Below are positions 11,320 through 23,801 of a DNA stretch of 64,000 nucleotides, piece by piece. Under the pieces are notes generated by a model. It did no database searches and was not told where the DNA came from. It saw only the letters and a list, made by a program, of their open reading frames with translations. The DNA comes from Ulota crispa (Eukaryota; Streptophyta; Bryopsida; Orthotrichales; Orthotrichaceae). A program made the translations under genes and the position numbers. Within the stretch, counting starts at the first letter, position 1, and each line of letters begins with the position of its first letter. The stretch lies in contig OY987247.1 in NCBI GenBank assembly GCA_963920765.1, forward strand, positions 8,900,471-8,964,470, read 5' to 3'.

Positions 11320-13941
11320 ATGGAGACCGGAAGAGGAACCGGTGGTAAGTTTTTTTTCGTGTTCTTTCAACTTGGTATTATTTTCTTTACATGATAGCAT
11401 TCTCGTTGAGGATGGATCTTTTCCAAGAGATTTTTTATGCTGCTATAAATATCTTGGATGAGTCCGAGGAAATCTGGGATATCAAGGTTTCAGCGTTCTC
11501 TCACGGTGTGTTTCTAAATCTGGAACTTCTTTTCTTCCTTTGTGGAGATGTAGGGTGACAACATATTCATTCTTTGGTTTAAATTATGTGACAGATGGAC
11601 CTGGTGGTGAAGAGCCCATCAACACCCTAGGCGGACCGTCATCTTTGATGAAGAATCTTGGCAAGGGCATTCAAGGTGAGTTTGCTATCCTGAAACTCGG
11701 TTGTGGCTGTTGTTTGATTACATGTTTCTCCCAAAAATTGTTCCCAAAGAATCAAGCTTTGACAACTTGTGTATGTTGTATTCACTGAGTATCATACTTC
11801 GCATGCTTTGGGCTTTACTGTTCGTGAAGTTCACTTGGATTTGAATTGCCATGGTGAACACTTGATGAACGTGTGAACGAATATAATAAAGTTCTTATTC
11901 CGCTTGATATGAAGATCCTTGTATATTGGACAGTCTTGTTATCAAATCTTGGTAGCAGTAATAGAGAAGACTAATCATGCCACATAACAGCTCATGGAGC
12001 ACCATGCTTTTCTAAAAGTTGGTTGTAGTTGGTATTCTTTTTGCAATTTTTGATGGTGTGAGTTTTTTCGTTCAGTTGTTGCTTTAAATTGCAAGTTTTG
12101 AGCCTCATGATCTTTAGAATGCAAAGAGCTTGGACGGTCTTGTTATAAAAGGACGTGTTTGGACATACTCTTGGTAATTGGCCTTTGTAAATATTTTTGT
12201 CTACTAGTTTGTTCTCGGTCACTATTCTAATATGTGATGCTTAAGGTGAGTATAGTCAGCGTTGTTTTCTGGAACAACTGAGAGCATGCTGGTTATTGTG
12301 GTGCAATTGAGGTTTATCTTACTCTTGTACTCTTCATGATGTTTTGAATGCCAGAGGACATAACACCCTTGAGCAGCAGTGGCTTGGCACTGATATCACG
12401 GCTTCATCCAAAAAAATGTCAGCCGACCAACATACTGCTCCACACAAACGTCACTCGAGAGTATACCTCGTCCGAAGATAAGGTAACAATCTTTAGTCTT
12501 TAGTCGTGCTACTACAACGCTGCTCTGCTTTTCTTGATTGCCAGGAGATTCCATCAAAGTGGCAATTATCACATGAGGACAAAAGACCACGTAATCTCAA
12601 ACATCGCGTTAGCGTTTGTTCATGTTTGCCTGGTCAACATGTAATTCATAAAATTTGTGTATCGTTCAGGGTCTTGAAGAGGATATGCTTGTCTCCAACT
12701 CTGCGCATGGAGACATGCCCCAGAACAAAGAGACTTCAACAAACAGGCACTTAGTAGCTTTCCGAGGTATACTCCCACAAAAAATTAGTTCGCTTACGGC
12801 ATCCAATCTTGTGCTAGAACTATTATTTGCCATTTGAAACAATTGCTCGTGGAAAAAAAGATGGATTCAGTTGTCTATGGATTTTGTGGCAGATGTACAT
12901 GGTATTACTCCACCTACGAGTGAGGAGTACATCATCACCTCAGGAGAGTCATCGTCTTCAAAGGAGAGCCTCACGCCTGCCATTCAAGGTAAACTGGATG
13001 TCCTGCACAGTGTTGAAACCTCTCTTAGCAATATTGTAAAAAATTTAGCTATAATAATCTGTATAATCTTTCGTACTTTGCAAGCCTTGGGCTACACGAT
13101 TCTTGAATTTTGATGTCGTCTTATTATCGTCGTGCACGCAGGAATTGTGATTCCTACTGCGGGGTCAGATCTTCCTCAACCGGATCTCCAAGTTGTTGCA
13201 GTCGTTACGCCTACGCCTGCAGCTCCTGCACAATCAAACGTTGCCTTGCTTGTTACCTTTCCCTGTGTAGCTCCTGCAGAACCAAACGTTGGTCCCATTG
13301 TTGCTCTATTTAGTGTGGCTCCTGCACAAATTAATACTGCTCCCATTGTTGATCCTTCCAGTGCGCCTCTTGTCAAACCAAACGTTCCTGTGAATGTACC
13401 GACCTCTGGGCTAGCTTTCGCTCAACCAAGTGTTAGTGCTCCTGTTGTAGCTCCTGTCCAACCACATGTTGCTCCAAATGATGCTCCTTCTATTGGAACC
13501 CCCGTTGCACCTCCTCGTGTAGCTCCTGCCCAACCAAATGATGCTGTCGTTGCTGCTCCGCATGTTGCTCCTCTTGCTTCAGCTCCTGCTGGACAAAATC
13601 TTGCTGTCAATTTTGCTCGTCCAGTTGTAGCTCACGCCGAACGAAATGTTGCTGTTCCGCGTTTAGCTCCTCTTGCTCTAGCTCCTGTTGGACAAAATCC
13701 CGCTGTCAACGTTGCTCGTCCTGTTGTAGCTCCTGCTCAACGAAATGTTGCTCCCATTGTCGCTCATCCTGCTCCAGCTCAACCAAACGCAGCTGCTGTT
13801 GTTCCTCGTCCTGGTGTACCTCCCGCCCTACCAAATGTTATCGACATAAATGGTGGTTTGACGCGTTCTCAACTCAGGCCCCGCCGAACTTTCGAGTCCG
13901 GACAGGAAGGAAACCTTTGGCCCAAACTAGGACGAAACTAG
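11320..13941 (+). CDS. gene A: seven-exon gene for an Ala/Pro/Gln-rich repeat protein
   Basis: Function unknown. A continuous frame of about 431 codons is obtained by joining 11320-11344, 11595-11675, 12355-12482, 12545-12613, 12670-12766, 12893-12988 and 13142-13941. Every junction has GT..AG borders; only the exon 4 donor (GTTTGT) is uncertain. The first exon is just 25 nt (METGRGTG). The middle exons encode a polar Ser/Thr/Glu-rich stretch. The last exon (about 265 residues) is low-complexity, with units like VAPAQPNVAPIVA and a 36-residue block present twice (around LASAPAGQN and LALAPVGQN). The tail DINGGLTRSQLRPRR resembles the gene B/C tail. No signal peptide, membrane span or known domain is visible. 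Genes B and C share the 25-nt first exon and phase-1 introns. Antisense frames inside the last exon are shadows of the repeats. Confidence 0.7.
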
Positions 13942-15158
13942 CACGAAAGAAAAAACACCACAAATACGTGCAAGACGATGTCGTTTCCACGTCACAACTG
14001 TGCATGTAGATTATTTCGTTTGAGTGCGCCACTCGTCATATGTTCAAGCAAAGTAATGTGCATTTGCATTCCCCCCCTCTCCTTTAGAATCAGGTTAGTC
14101 GAAGCTACTGTCCGACATTGGTGGTTGGAAGATCGTAAGTCTAAATCATTAGGAACTGCACAATATACTTGGTAGTTCCTAAACAACAATACTGTATGCC
14201 TTTTAGTTTCTAAATGCATTTATCAATGTGTAGAAGGACCTCTACGCAATATACAGAGTAGCACACTGTACAGAGTATTGGAATACTGTATGTAGAAATC
14301 CTGGAGGTTAAATAGACACAGTTAAGAGTTCGTCACCTCGATGGTTGAATAGTGATGGTTGCCCGGGAAGTTTCACTTTTATATCAAGATATGTTATTCG
14401 ATCTCCACTCTCCTAGCATTCATCTGCTCCATTTTATCTTAAGCTATGATACTGACACATCCATATAACCTAAGCTATGATGTTGGCACATCCATATACC
14501 AATCTTCGACTCCCGGTGTGGTTTAAGGTTTCGAAAACCATTCACTACAATCCTAGCTCAGATTTGCATTACAAGGAGCACGACGACAATTGCTTGAGCA
14601 TAGTGTCGCAATCGTACTCAAAGAGCATGACCCGTTGTTCACAAACCCTTGCACCCAAGCACGTTGCAGATATTTTAAAGAGCTCACAAGTCATCCTGTG
14701 CTCATGAAAAAGCTTTAACTTGAGCAACAGAGACGAGAGTGAGCTAGTAGCGCATCGGGAAAATATCACGACAAGAATAGCGGCCATGGCGAGTTCGTCG
14801 ATCTGCCATAGCCGTCGCCAAAGAACCCACCGCAAACGGCGAAGTTACTAGAGGACAAACCCTAAATGCACTCAAACTACACTGAATACGGGGGTTCAAT
14901 TGTGGTATTCTGCACCAAAATTGTTCATGTGAATAAGATTAATGAAAAACGTGGGCAAGTCATTTTGTAAACAAGCCATGACGACCTCCTTAGTTTATCG
15001 GTGAATGAAAACTCGTTCACTTCCATTTGTTTATTGTTTTTTTTGAGATATATGAAACCCCCTAATATTGCATATAAGGTAGTGTGCTCGAATTCTGCTC
15101 ACGTATATTGAACAGTCCTAGTAGCATGTAGTGAAATGGTGCAGTGAGTGGTTCTTAA
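13942..15158. other. 3' flank of gene A, no further gene recognised
   Basis: Contains a tandem of 'agctatgat..ggcacatccatata' words near 14440-14500 and frames of 65-88 codons (14477-14707, 14569-14835 antisense) without motifs. It may include the 3' untranslated region of gene A. Confidence 0.4.
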
Positions 15159-16875
15159 GGGCCACTTTACGCTTGTAGGCCAGGCCAACTCAATGCGTCA
15201 GAGGCCACTAATCTTGATTTTTGATTGGACAAAAAGCTAATATCAGCCCCAACCCCCTTACACCTAGAGGCAGGGCCAATATGGTGGAATGCATTTTTTA
15301 TTCAACAAAGACAAGATCTAACATGGCTCAAGCTCTCTAAATTGGGTGCACCAAAAATGGAAGGCCAATTCTTGGCCTTGGGGCCAATGTCAAGTTTCAT
15401 TAAGAAACTGTTTTGTTTCTCAAATCAAATTTGTAATACCCTTGTACATTGGGGGCATGGCAGGCATGCAATATTTAGCTTGCTAAATGGGTTTACTAAC
15501 TAGTTCTTATGTGTATAAAAAACACTAGGCTTGTATGTTTTGTACTCCCTCTATCCCAATATAAAGTTCTAAATTAGGCATAGTTCTTGTCCCACTAAAA
15601 AGCTCCTTTTTGCTAATTTCAATTGTTGAGAAAGCGTTTGTCATGTCCAATGATCTCGTGGGGGCATGTTAAGCAATTGAAGAGCATTCCTCTCCTAACA
15701 AGCTTGGCCTTGCCCTTATGAGGTACCACTATTGCTACTAATCTTTAAATCATCAATCATGAGGAGCTAGCAACATGTACAAATATGATACTTCTTGCAT
15801 GGAATTTGGGTGCCCACACGGCAACATCAAAGTTGGAGATTTTGTATACATTTGGTAGATGGTATATTGATTCTAGAATGCAAGTGTCATTAGTACAAAG
15901 ATTAAAATAATGAGGAGCTAGCAGCCTTCACAAACTATGCACAAAAATGGTACTTTTTGCATGGAATTTGGGTATCTAATAGGCAACATAAGAACTAGAG
16001 ATTTTACAGATATTAGGTAGGTGGTATATTGATTCTAGAATGCATTTGTCACTAGCATAATGACTAAAATTACAATTAATCCCTCATAGAGAAGTTTTTT
16101 GGAGCTTTATAATGGGATAGAGGGAGTATCTATTTGCAAATCATTTTTTCCTTCTATGCTTCTCATGAAGTCTTTATGTAAACCTTGCATATGTTGATAT
16201 GTTGATATGTTGATTTTTTTTCTATCATCTTTTATGCAAGATACTCTTGATGATCTATAACTCATAGTATTTATTTTGCTAGATACTATCTAAATAAAAC
16301 TTGATTTTTGGAATAACTAATTAACAGGCAAAAATATTATAAATGCTTTGTGGTTGATAAAAAGAAAATAAATGAAGATAATTGGTATAATATACCTTGA
16401 TAAGGAAAAAAAAACTTAAGAGTTTATGTCAAACTTCATGTTTAGGGTTCATGCACATTTTGACAACGTCCCCCTTTGTCCAACTCTATTTTTTTGGTGT
16501 TTATCATCATGTTATTGTTTCAATTTAAAATTTTAAAAATAAAGAAATTAATTCATTAAAAAAAATATTGTGGCCTATTCTCACCTTACATTGCAACAAG
16601 AAGCCACTATCTCCAAAGGCTAGCTTTTTGAAAACAAGCCATGGCCCATCAAAGATTTTTGTCACAAATTCTCACACTCTAGTGTAAAGATGGCTTAACT
16701 TTATTGAATTGGCCCGACTCCTTGGCCTTAAGGCCTTTACATATGAAATAATTGGCCCCCACTATAATCTTATTTTAATTAGTAGTGGACGCCGGCCTTA
16801 AGCAAAATGTGAACTAAAATTTGAGGCAATTGGCCCCAAGCTGAATTGGCATGGCCCCCATATGTAAAGCGGCCC
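15159..16875. mobile_element. Harbinger-like element with TAA duplication
   Basis: Left end TAA|GGGCCACTTTACGC and right end GTAAAGCGGCCC|TAA are inverted with few mismatches. Further inward, 'ggccaggccaactcaa' (left) pairs roughly with 'ctgaattggcatggcc' (right). The TAA duplications are 15156-15158 and 16876-16878. No transposase frame is present. The element carries a nested Stowaway-like MITE at 15545-16126. Confidence 0.65.
15545..16126. mobile_element. Stowaway-like (Tc1/mariner) MITE
   Basis: TA|CTCCCTCTATCCC at the left and GGGATAGAGGGAG|TA at the right. This is the plant Stowaway terminus (CTCCCTCYGTCCC type) with TA duplications at 15543-15544 and 16127-16128. Inside, a block of about 155 bp beginning 'gaggagctagca' is present twice in tandem (from about 15760 and 15911). 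Confidence 0.88.
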
Positions 16876-16878
16876 TAA

Positions 16879-17365
16879 ATTGGCCTCTTACAGTCATTGA
16901 ATGCATGGAAGAAAAGGCATTTTTAATTGCAAGAGCCAATTATTCTCCTTGCTTTTCCAAATCTCTTTAAAACTTGCAAGTGAATGGTTCTTGGAAATTC
17001 TAGGGTCATAAATAGGGACCTATGACACATGCATTTTGAAATTTCATAAGTAATTCAAAAATGATTCAAAAAATATGAAATAACTTGTGTTACATTCTGC
17101 ATCTATTTTTCTTTACCTAAAAATGAACTGAAAATTCTCCCATCCACGAAAAACCATGAAAAAGGTGGATGAGCCTTTAGATGGACAATTTATGAGCACA
17201 CTACCATAGGTTGCATGTTGCTTTATCTTAGAAGGTTACCTCATGCCTCATCACTTGGCTACTTGGAGGCGCATGCAATTTTCTAATTATTAAAAGTTTA
17301 CATGGTTTACAACATATAAGTAGTTTGTTTGATTTTTTGCACTTTTGTTGTTGTTGTCAAGTCCT
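16879..17365. repeat. AT-rich DNA with a dispersed repeat at 17212-17285
   Basis: The segment 'aaggttacctcatgcctcat..cacttggctacttggaggcgcatgcaa' matches 30666-30750 in reverse orientation. No gene. Confidence 0.5.
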
Positions 17366-17417
17366 TTAACCACTACAGACCCAAGCCCTTTAACCTCTAA
17401 AGATCCAAGCCCTTTAA
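17366..17417 (+). repeat. 24-bp transposon terminus repeated in tandem
   Basis: TTAA occurs at 17366, 17390 and 17414, each followed by CCNCTANAGANCCAAGCCC. The end of the TTAA element at 17418 is therefore preceded by two extra copies of its own terminal 24 bp. Confidence 0.75.
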
Positions 17418-18334
17418 CCCCTAAAGATCCAAGCCCTTTTTTTTGTGAATGTCACTCAAAACTGCCACTTTTGGGGAAATGAGTAGAAAAGTAGGGGAAA
17501 AAAACAAAATTAACTGTAAAATCTTGACCTGCACTATGGGAGGTACTTGTGGGAAAAAAAGCAGCTCATTCTAGATGTAGAGGAATGAGATATTGAAGTT
17601 TGAAATGAAAAACAAAGTTTTTTCCCTGCTGCCCAAAAATTTCAGAAGCCTTTGACCGTTCCTATATTAAAAAACTACTCTATGCAAAGTTGAGGTCTAT
17701 TTTTTCCATGTAGAAGACCAAGTTAGGAATGTGTGGAATAATTTTCAAACCAAATGGAGGTATAAAACATAATTCAAAAAATCTTTGAGTGCAAGGTCAT
17801 GAAGTTTGCAATAACACTAGGCAAAATTGGAGGATTTATGTAAAATTTAGAAATCTGAACTACTTTGATCCAGATGGTGAAAACCAAGGAATCTTAGTCT
17901 ACTACAACTTGGAAAAAAAATTCAACAAATAAATACACAAAGAGCTCAAAAAAGTAAAACACCAAGTTTTACAAGGAGCAAAAAGAAAGGAGATTTGGGA
18001 GTGGGACTCCTACCCGCAAACTAAATCTTCTCATATCTTTCATCTCATCAATCAAAATTGAATGAGTCAAAGCTTCCCACATATGCATAATTCTAAAAAA
18101 CCAATTTCAGGTTTTTATTTTTAAAACATGTAATTTTCTTTTTCTAAACTACCCGCCCTTGCCTATTTTTCAAAAATTCATGCACAACTTCTTCAATAAA
18201 TGTCAAAATGAAGAAAAAATTAGATGCTCACTTAGACCTTTGAATTTCCCATCTTTCATAAAAATTTACAGAAAATTGCACAAAGTAGTTTAGCTATAAG
18301 TACATGCCCAAAACCCCACTTGGCCCTTTAGGAG
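17418..18334. mobile_element. TTAA-flanked MITE, Ala-subtype interior
   Basis: Starts CCCCTAAAGATCCAAGCCC and ends GGCCCTTTAGGAG, with TTAA at 17414-17417 and 18335-18338. The left interior ('aaaactgccacttttgggg') matches the interiors at 60902 and the right side of 29727-30654. The right arm ('ctcatatctttcatctcatc') matches the common family arm. It therefore looks like a chimera of two subfamilies. The word 'subtype' here denotes only this interior pattern. Confidence 0.65.
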
Positions 18335-18338
18335 TTAA

Positions 18339-19558
18339 ATTTTATTTATTACGATACTTATTGATGAGATTCAATAGAGTACCAATAAGTATTGATTTAG
18401 CATAGAATATCAAGAAATTAGTGTGGAGCAACCTAAATGCACTATTTAGTGTAGTGGAGATTAGGGTTCTATTTTGTGGCAAATTTTTGCCTAAAACTTA
18501 TCATAAATTGGCTTTGGCTGCCATTACACTAAGAAACGTCAATGAATTTGCCATATGACCCATATCCCTCCTTGAGCAAAAACCTAGTTTGCCAAATTTT
18601 GGATGAAAGTACCTTATATTAGTAGTTTTTTTAGGTGAACTTGCACACAATGTTCATTTTTTCCAATTTTAGCTAAATTTTCCTTACCTAGGTGCATTTT
18701 GGAATGTCGGTCACTCTACTTCCACTAGCCTTTTAACCCCTAAAGAACATGATCTAATTTGAAATGGTCAAACTTCATGTCTAGGCTAAATATGTTCAAA
18801 CAAGAATTTAATATTTTTTTTGCTTGAACCTATGAATGATATATCACTCCAAGAAATTTCAATTTGTTTCATGAAAAATTGTAATTGTCATCATTATTCT
18901 TTTAAAAATGAACATAAATAAGTTTAAATAGCAAAAAAATCTAAATTACTTGAATTCTTTTCAAGAGGTACAAGCAACATAAATGATTAGTGTAACATTT
19001 TTTAATTGGTTAGTTTATTTTTTACTCCCAAAACAGCCACAACAAAGAATTTAAAATCAAATTAGACTATCAAACCATGTTTATCCTTATATTTGACTAA
19101 TTCATAAAATTTTCATATTTTTTGCTGGAAGATAAATTTATTTTCTGTTTATGTTGTTTATCTTGATAAATTTGATGGAAAATCTGAATTATTGTGAATT
19201 TTCAAAGCTAAATGTTGAAATAAAATCATATCAATTAGAAAGTATATTAAAAAACCTTCTTAGTTATACTATAAATGAATGGTAGACATAGTTTTGTAGT
19301 CAAATCTAAAATGAATTTAAAGAGTAGAAAATATGAATGAAAAATACACAAAATTGAGTTATTTGGATTCTAACACTTGAAGCTTTCAAGGGCAATGATT
19401 CTTTCAATTTTTGCCATTTTTCAAGGAAAAGTAAATGGAATAGAAAGAAAACTAGCCAAGCTTCATTTTCTAAGTTTGAACCACATACCAAAAAATGATA
19501 TTTTGAAAGTTACAATTAGGATTGACCAAGTTGCATCCACTTTTTGGATGTGCGGACC
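18339..19558. other. AT-rich DNA with dispersed repeat at 18525-18725
   Basis: 18525-18725 is copy 2 of the AACACTAGAAAAA-type repeat ('ccttatattagtag', 'attttccttacctaggtgca', 'tcggtcactctac'). The word 'gcaacctaaatgcactattt' at 18430 recurs near 31489. The rest shows no gene. Confidence 0.45.
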
Positions 19559-19562
19559 TTAA

Positions 19563-20285
19563 CCCCTAAAGAACCAATTGTCCCCTTGAGGGACAAATGG
19601 GATTTTGGGCATGTACTTACAACTAAACTACTTCGTATGAATTTTTGAAACTTTTATGGAAGATGGGGGATTTAAAGATCTACATGGGCATCTGAATTTT
19701 TCTTCATTCTGACATTTATTGAAGAAGTTAAAAATGAATTTATGGAAAAAGGTTGAGATTGCACAGCCCAAAAAATTCTTAAAAATTACATTAAAAATAA
19801 ATAAATTGAAATAGGTTCTTTAGGCTTATATATAGGTGGGGAGCTTTGAATCATTCAATTTTTATTGATGAAATGAAAGTTATGAGAAGTTTTAATCTGC
19901 AAATAGGTATGGTTCCTATCAAAATCACACCTACCCCCAAACAAAAACTTCTCATAACTTTCATCTCATTGATGAAAATTGAATGATTCAAAGCTCCCCA
20001 CCTACTATATAAGCCTAAAGAACCTACGTCATAGTTTTATTTTTTCAAATGCACTTTTAAAATTTTTTTTGGGTTGCCCAATCTTGACCTTTTTCCATAA
20101 ATTCATTTTAAACTCCATCAATAAATGTCAAAATGAAGAAAAAACCAAATGCCTATGTAGATACTTGAATTCCCCATCTTCCATATAAATTTATGAAAAT
20201 CATACAAAGTAGTTTAGTTGTAAGTACATGCCCAAAATGGCAAAATCCCATTTGTCCCCTAAGAGGACAATTGGTCCTTTAGGGG
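19563..20285. mobile_element. TTAA-flanked (piggyBac-like) foldback MITE
   Basis: Starts CCCCTAAAGAACCAATTGTC and ends GACAATTGGTCCTTTAGGGG, flanked by TTAA (19559-19562 and 20286-20289). The two arms (about 355 bp each) pair nearly end to end with a very short centre near 19920, so a transcript would form a long hairpin. No protein. Confidence 0.88.
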
Positions 20286-20289
20286 TTAA

Positions 20290-22400
20290 AGGGTTAAATC
20301 CTAGCTATTTGCAAACCCCCTGGGGTAAATTTGAGATTTCTACCATCATAGAGCTAAATTTGAGAATTTTGAATTCACATTTGGACTCAGAGACCGTGAT
20401 TTAATCAAGAATCATAAAAAAAGTTGCAATTCAACAACACCCCATGAAAAAGTTTAGCTAGGAGATTACTTTTACTTTTACTCTTAATAGTAAAAAAAGA
20501 TAAGCTTATTTATTAGGTGTTGTTGAATTGCAACTTTTTTTACAATTCTAAACATAATCATGGTCTCTAAGTCCAAATTTGATTTCAAAAAAACACCATA
20601 TTCGTTAAAATGGGAAAAACTAGTCATTTTGGGACTTCTGAAGGTTCTAGGTGATCACCTAAAACTGAGCTCAAAGCGTTTTTTTAGTACAAGTGCCCTC
20701 ACCTAAGAGGAGGAATTTGCGAGGGAAAAATCTTAGTAGCTCAGATTGAATCTGATACCTTTGAGTCTAGTTTAAGGTAACTTTTTGGGTTTAACCCCTA
20801 AAGAACCAACTGTTCCCTCGAGGGACAAATGGACCTCATGCATGTACCTATTACTAAACTAGTTTTTATAAATTTTTGAAACTTTTGAGGTTGGTGGGAA
20901 ATTCAAAGATGTATGATTGTGCACATCTAATCTTTTCTTCATTCTAGAATTTATTGAAGAAGTTATGCATGAATTTCTGAAAAACAAGGAAGGTCGAGCA
21001 ATCAGGGCAGCCCAAAAACTTCTTTGAAGATTGCATTTAAAAAATTAAAAATCTGAAATTGATTCTTTAAATTTTTATATATGTGGAAAGCTTTGAATCA
21101 ATCAATTATGATTGATAAGTGAGAAGTTTTAGTTTGCAGGCAAGTATGGAACTCCCAAAGTCCCAAACCTCCATTCTTTTTGCCCCTTGTTAAATTTGGT
21201 GATTTTATTAGTTTTTTTTTTTACTTTTTTTTCTCCAATAGTAGTAGACTAAGATTCCTTGGTTTTCACCATCTGGATCAAAGTAACTCATATTTCTCAA
21301 TTTAATGCCATATTCATTAAATTGGGAAAACGATGGGTATCATTTTGTACCTCACTTTAATCCAAAATAGCCACCTTAAACTAGATTCAAAGGTATCAAA
21401 TTTAGTTTGAGCCACTAAGATCTTTTCCCTCGCAAATTCCTTCTCTCATGTGAAGGCACGTGTACCAAAAAAAAAGCTAGAGCTCAAATTAAGGTGACCA
21501 CCTTAATCCTTCAAAAGTCCCACTTTGTAAGCTTTTTCCCAATTTAATGAATATGTTGTTATTTTACATAAATCCTCCAATCTTGCCCAGTGTATATGCA
21601 AATGTCATAGCCTTACAACATTGCAATATTTTACAAAGTATGATCCGCACCTCCAATTCATTTGAAAATTCTCCCACACTTACCCAACTTGGTCTTCAAC
21701 ATGGAAAAAATAAACCTCAACTTTGGGTAGAGCAACTTTATTGATATTGGAGTGATCAAAGGCTTCTAAAATTTTTATGCACCATGGAAAAAAACTTTTT
21801 TTTGCATTTTGGATGTCAGTATCTCATTCCTCTACATCTAGAATGAGCTGATTTTTTACCCACAAGTACCTCCCATAGTCTAGGGCAAGATCCTACGGAT
21901 GAATTTTCAAAAACTTTTTTCCTACCTTTGTACTCATTCTCCCAAAAGTGGCAGTTTTCAGTGATTTTCACATTAAAACGGGCTTGGTCCTTTAGGAATT
22001 AGGGCCAATTTCCATTGAGGGGCCGGAGGTCTGGGCTCAAAGGTCCAGGCTCCGGCTTCGTAAAACTTGACCAACAAGCTTGGAGCACCCGAACCTTTGG
22101 CTATAGGTCGCTTTTTAAAATGTACACAGTTTGGGAATTTTAGAAATTTTTAATCCTCTGCCCTGGTCAGGCCGGACGTCTAGTCCAATCTGGCCCCCCA
22201 ATGGAAATTGGCCCTTAAGGTGGAATACATAATGATACCTCCATTTTTCCCAATTTTACAAATATGTTGTCTCTCAAATTCAACTTTATGATGGTAGAAA
22301 TCTAAAATTTACCCCGGGGAATGCAAATATCAACCCCCGATGTGCATATATCAATTCCCATAAAAAAATGCCAATTGTATTTTGCTATATGCTAAATTTA
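20290..22400. repeat. foldback with arms at 20310-20640 and 22210-22370, interrupted by a TTAA element
   Basis: The left-arm words 'ccctggggtaaatttgagat' and 'ctaccatcata' pair with 'atctaaaatttaccccgggg' and 'tatgatggtag' near 22285-22320. A smaller palindrome at 20395-20570 pairs 'aaaagttgcaattcaacaac' with 'gttgttgaattgcaactttt'. The TTAA element at 20795-21999 separates the parts. The inner sequence 22000-22210 is slightly GC-richer and has no gene. Confidence 0.5.
20795..21999. mobile_element. TTAA-flanked MITE with degraded right end
   Basis: Starts CCCCTAAAGAACCAACTGTT after TTAA (20791-20794). The right end 'gggcttggtcctttagg' lacks the final GG/TTAA (reads AATTAG). The left arm is the common family arm. 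The right half contains the gccac/aagtggcag interior of the second subfamily, so it is chimeric. Confidence 0.6.
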
Positions 22401-22566
22401 TGAATGGAAAAGAATAGAGGCTGGCAGTAATTTTGGTCCGGGGACTGTAGAGAGAGTGGGGGATATTTTTTTGTATATCGAGAAGCTCCCGAGAAACTGC
22501 TCGGATGGGGCCCGCTAAAGCCCATGCGAAGTCGGAGTAGCCTCCATGGGTCCCATGGATTTCTTT
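22401..22566. other. transition to GC-richer DNA, no gene
   Basis: Composition changes here from AT-rich to near 50% GC. No coding frame recognised. Confidence 0.4.
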
Positions 22567-22570
22567 TTAA

Positions 22571-23447
22571 CCCCTGAGCGCCCGGAGAATTCTGGCGAGT
22601 GGATCAGTGTGCTGGTTTCTGCCCCTGTATGCTCCAATATTGTAGAGGGACAACGTAGCACTCTACCGCCAGAAAAAACAAACCATTAACCCCTGAGCGC
22701 CCGGAGAATTTTTGCAGTCAAGGAGTGCAGTTTAAGTATTTTTTTTTAACCTCCGTTTAGAGCACAATCAGATCCAGCAATGTCGACCGCTGAAATCTGC
22801 AGGTCACAGGGACCTTGACCCACTCTTCTAATTTTTAGAGGATTTGACCGGCTAGTTCTTCATATTATAACAGTCAAATGTATGTTGACAGTGAGTCGTG
22901 GGATGCAATTTTTGATTGTTTTGGGTTCGGTCTAGGCGTAGGATATGCAGGATTAGGGTTATAGGGCTAATTTTTTTTTGTGGTTCAGGGTCACAAGGTG
23001 AAGGTACGCAAGCCAAATTTGGACTTCATCCAGTTACCAGATTATTTTCCAGAATTCACAGACCTCGAGGTTCCCTGGGGGGTCGCTGCAGCGGTAACCG
23101 GACCTGGGCTCGGACGACTGACAGCGTGTCAGATCTTCCTCCCGTACGCTGGAGCTGTTTTTGCCACGCGTGGTGGGAATCCTAAACTGCTAGTCTGAAA
23201 CCTGCGATCAGCAGTCGCCCGGTCGATACCCACGAAAATGGCCCCAGAATATGAACACCACCTCCCAATCAAGCTAGAAAATCCACCAACCCTAAACAGC
23301 CCTCCCTGTTACCCCCATTCCATCTCATGCTCAGCCCTACCCCCTACCCCAGGTACACTCCCCAGCAAGGTACGACTCAATCCAACGTAATGAGGCCTAT
23401 TTCCCTGATTCTTAGCGCCAGGATCCTGCTCCTTGGGCGCCCAGGGG
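22571..23447. mobile_element. TTAA elements of a GC-rich subfamily (CCCCTGAGCGCCC ends)
   Basis: Two left ends, TTAA|CCCCTGAGCGCCCGGAGAAT, lie at 22567 and 22686. One right end, GGGCGCCCAGGGG|TTAA, lies at 23445-23451. The best pair is 22690-23447. The first left end is either an older partial copy or an outer duplication. The interior is GC-rich, with overlapping 72-89 codon frames (22916-23198) that have no recognisable motif. Confidence 0.6.
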
Positions 23448-23562
23448 TTAAGCTTACTTTGTCAAGATTCAAGACTGTGCATGGGCGCGGTTCTATTGAG
23501 TGACAGACTCCAGGCTGCAGTCGTTGCTATACAAACTCAGGCATACAACCGAACTTAGTTAA

Positions 23563-23801
23563 CCCCTGAGCGCCCGATCGACATGGGCCCTCAAACTTTT
23601 TCTCACTTTTTCTCTCAATCTCTCAATCCATACTGTGAAAATAGTCATGGTATGGTCGGTCCCATCAGCAAAGAAGGTCGTCCTTTTTTTTTTTCAAATC
23701 CTGCTACCATTTTTTCTGGATGTGGTTTGGTTTTTCAAGCTGTGGTGGCCATTAAACCCCATTTTCTCCTAAATCCTAAAATACCTCTGGGCGCTCAGGG
23801 G
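23563..23801. mobile_element. short TTAA element of the GC-rich subfamily, 239 bp
   Basis: Starts CCCCTGAGCGCCCGATCG after TTAA (23559-23562). Ends GGGCGCTCAGGGG before TTGA (23802-23805, probably mutated TTAA). It ends about 520 bp upstream of the gene B start codon. Confidence 0.65.

Noticed and set aside
13176..13610. Antisense frames inside the last exon of gene A (Gly/Thr/Ala-rich)
   Set aside because: They mirror the GCT/CCT repeat codons of gene A and have no splice or domain support.
17366..17417. A CRISPR-like array
   Set aside because: Only three units of a transposon end with no spacers, in a eukaryotic repeat context.
22916..23198. Overlapping 72- and 89-codon frames in the GC-rich TTAA element
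   Set aside because: No domain, start context or homology visible; GC-rich DNA opens frames by chance.
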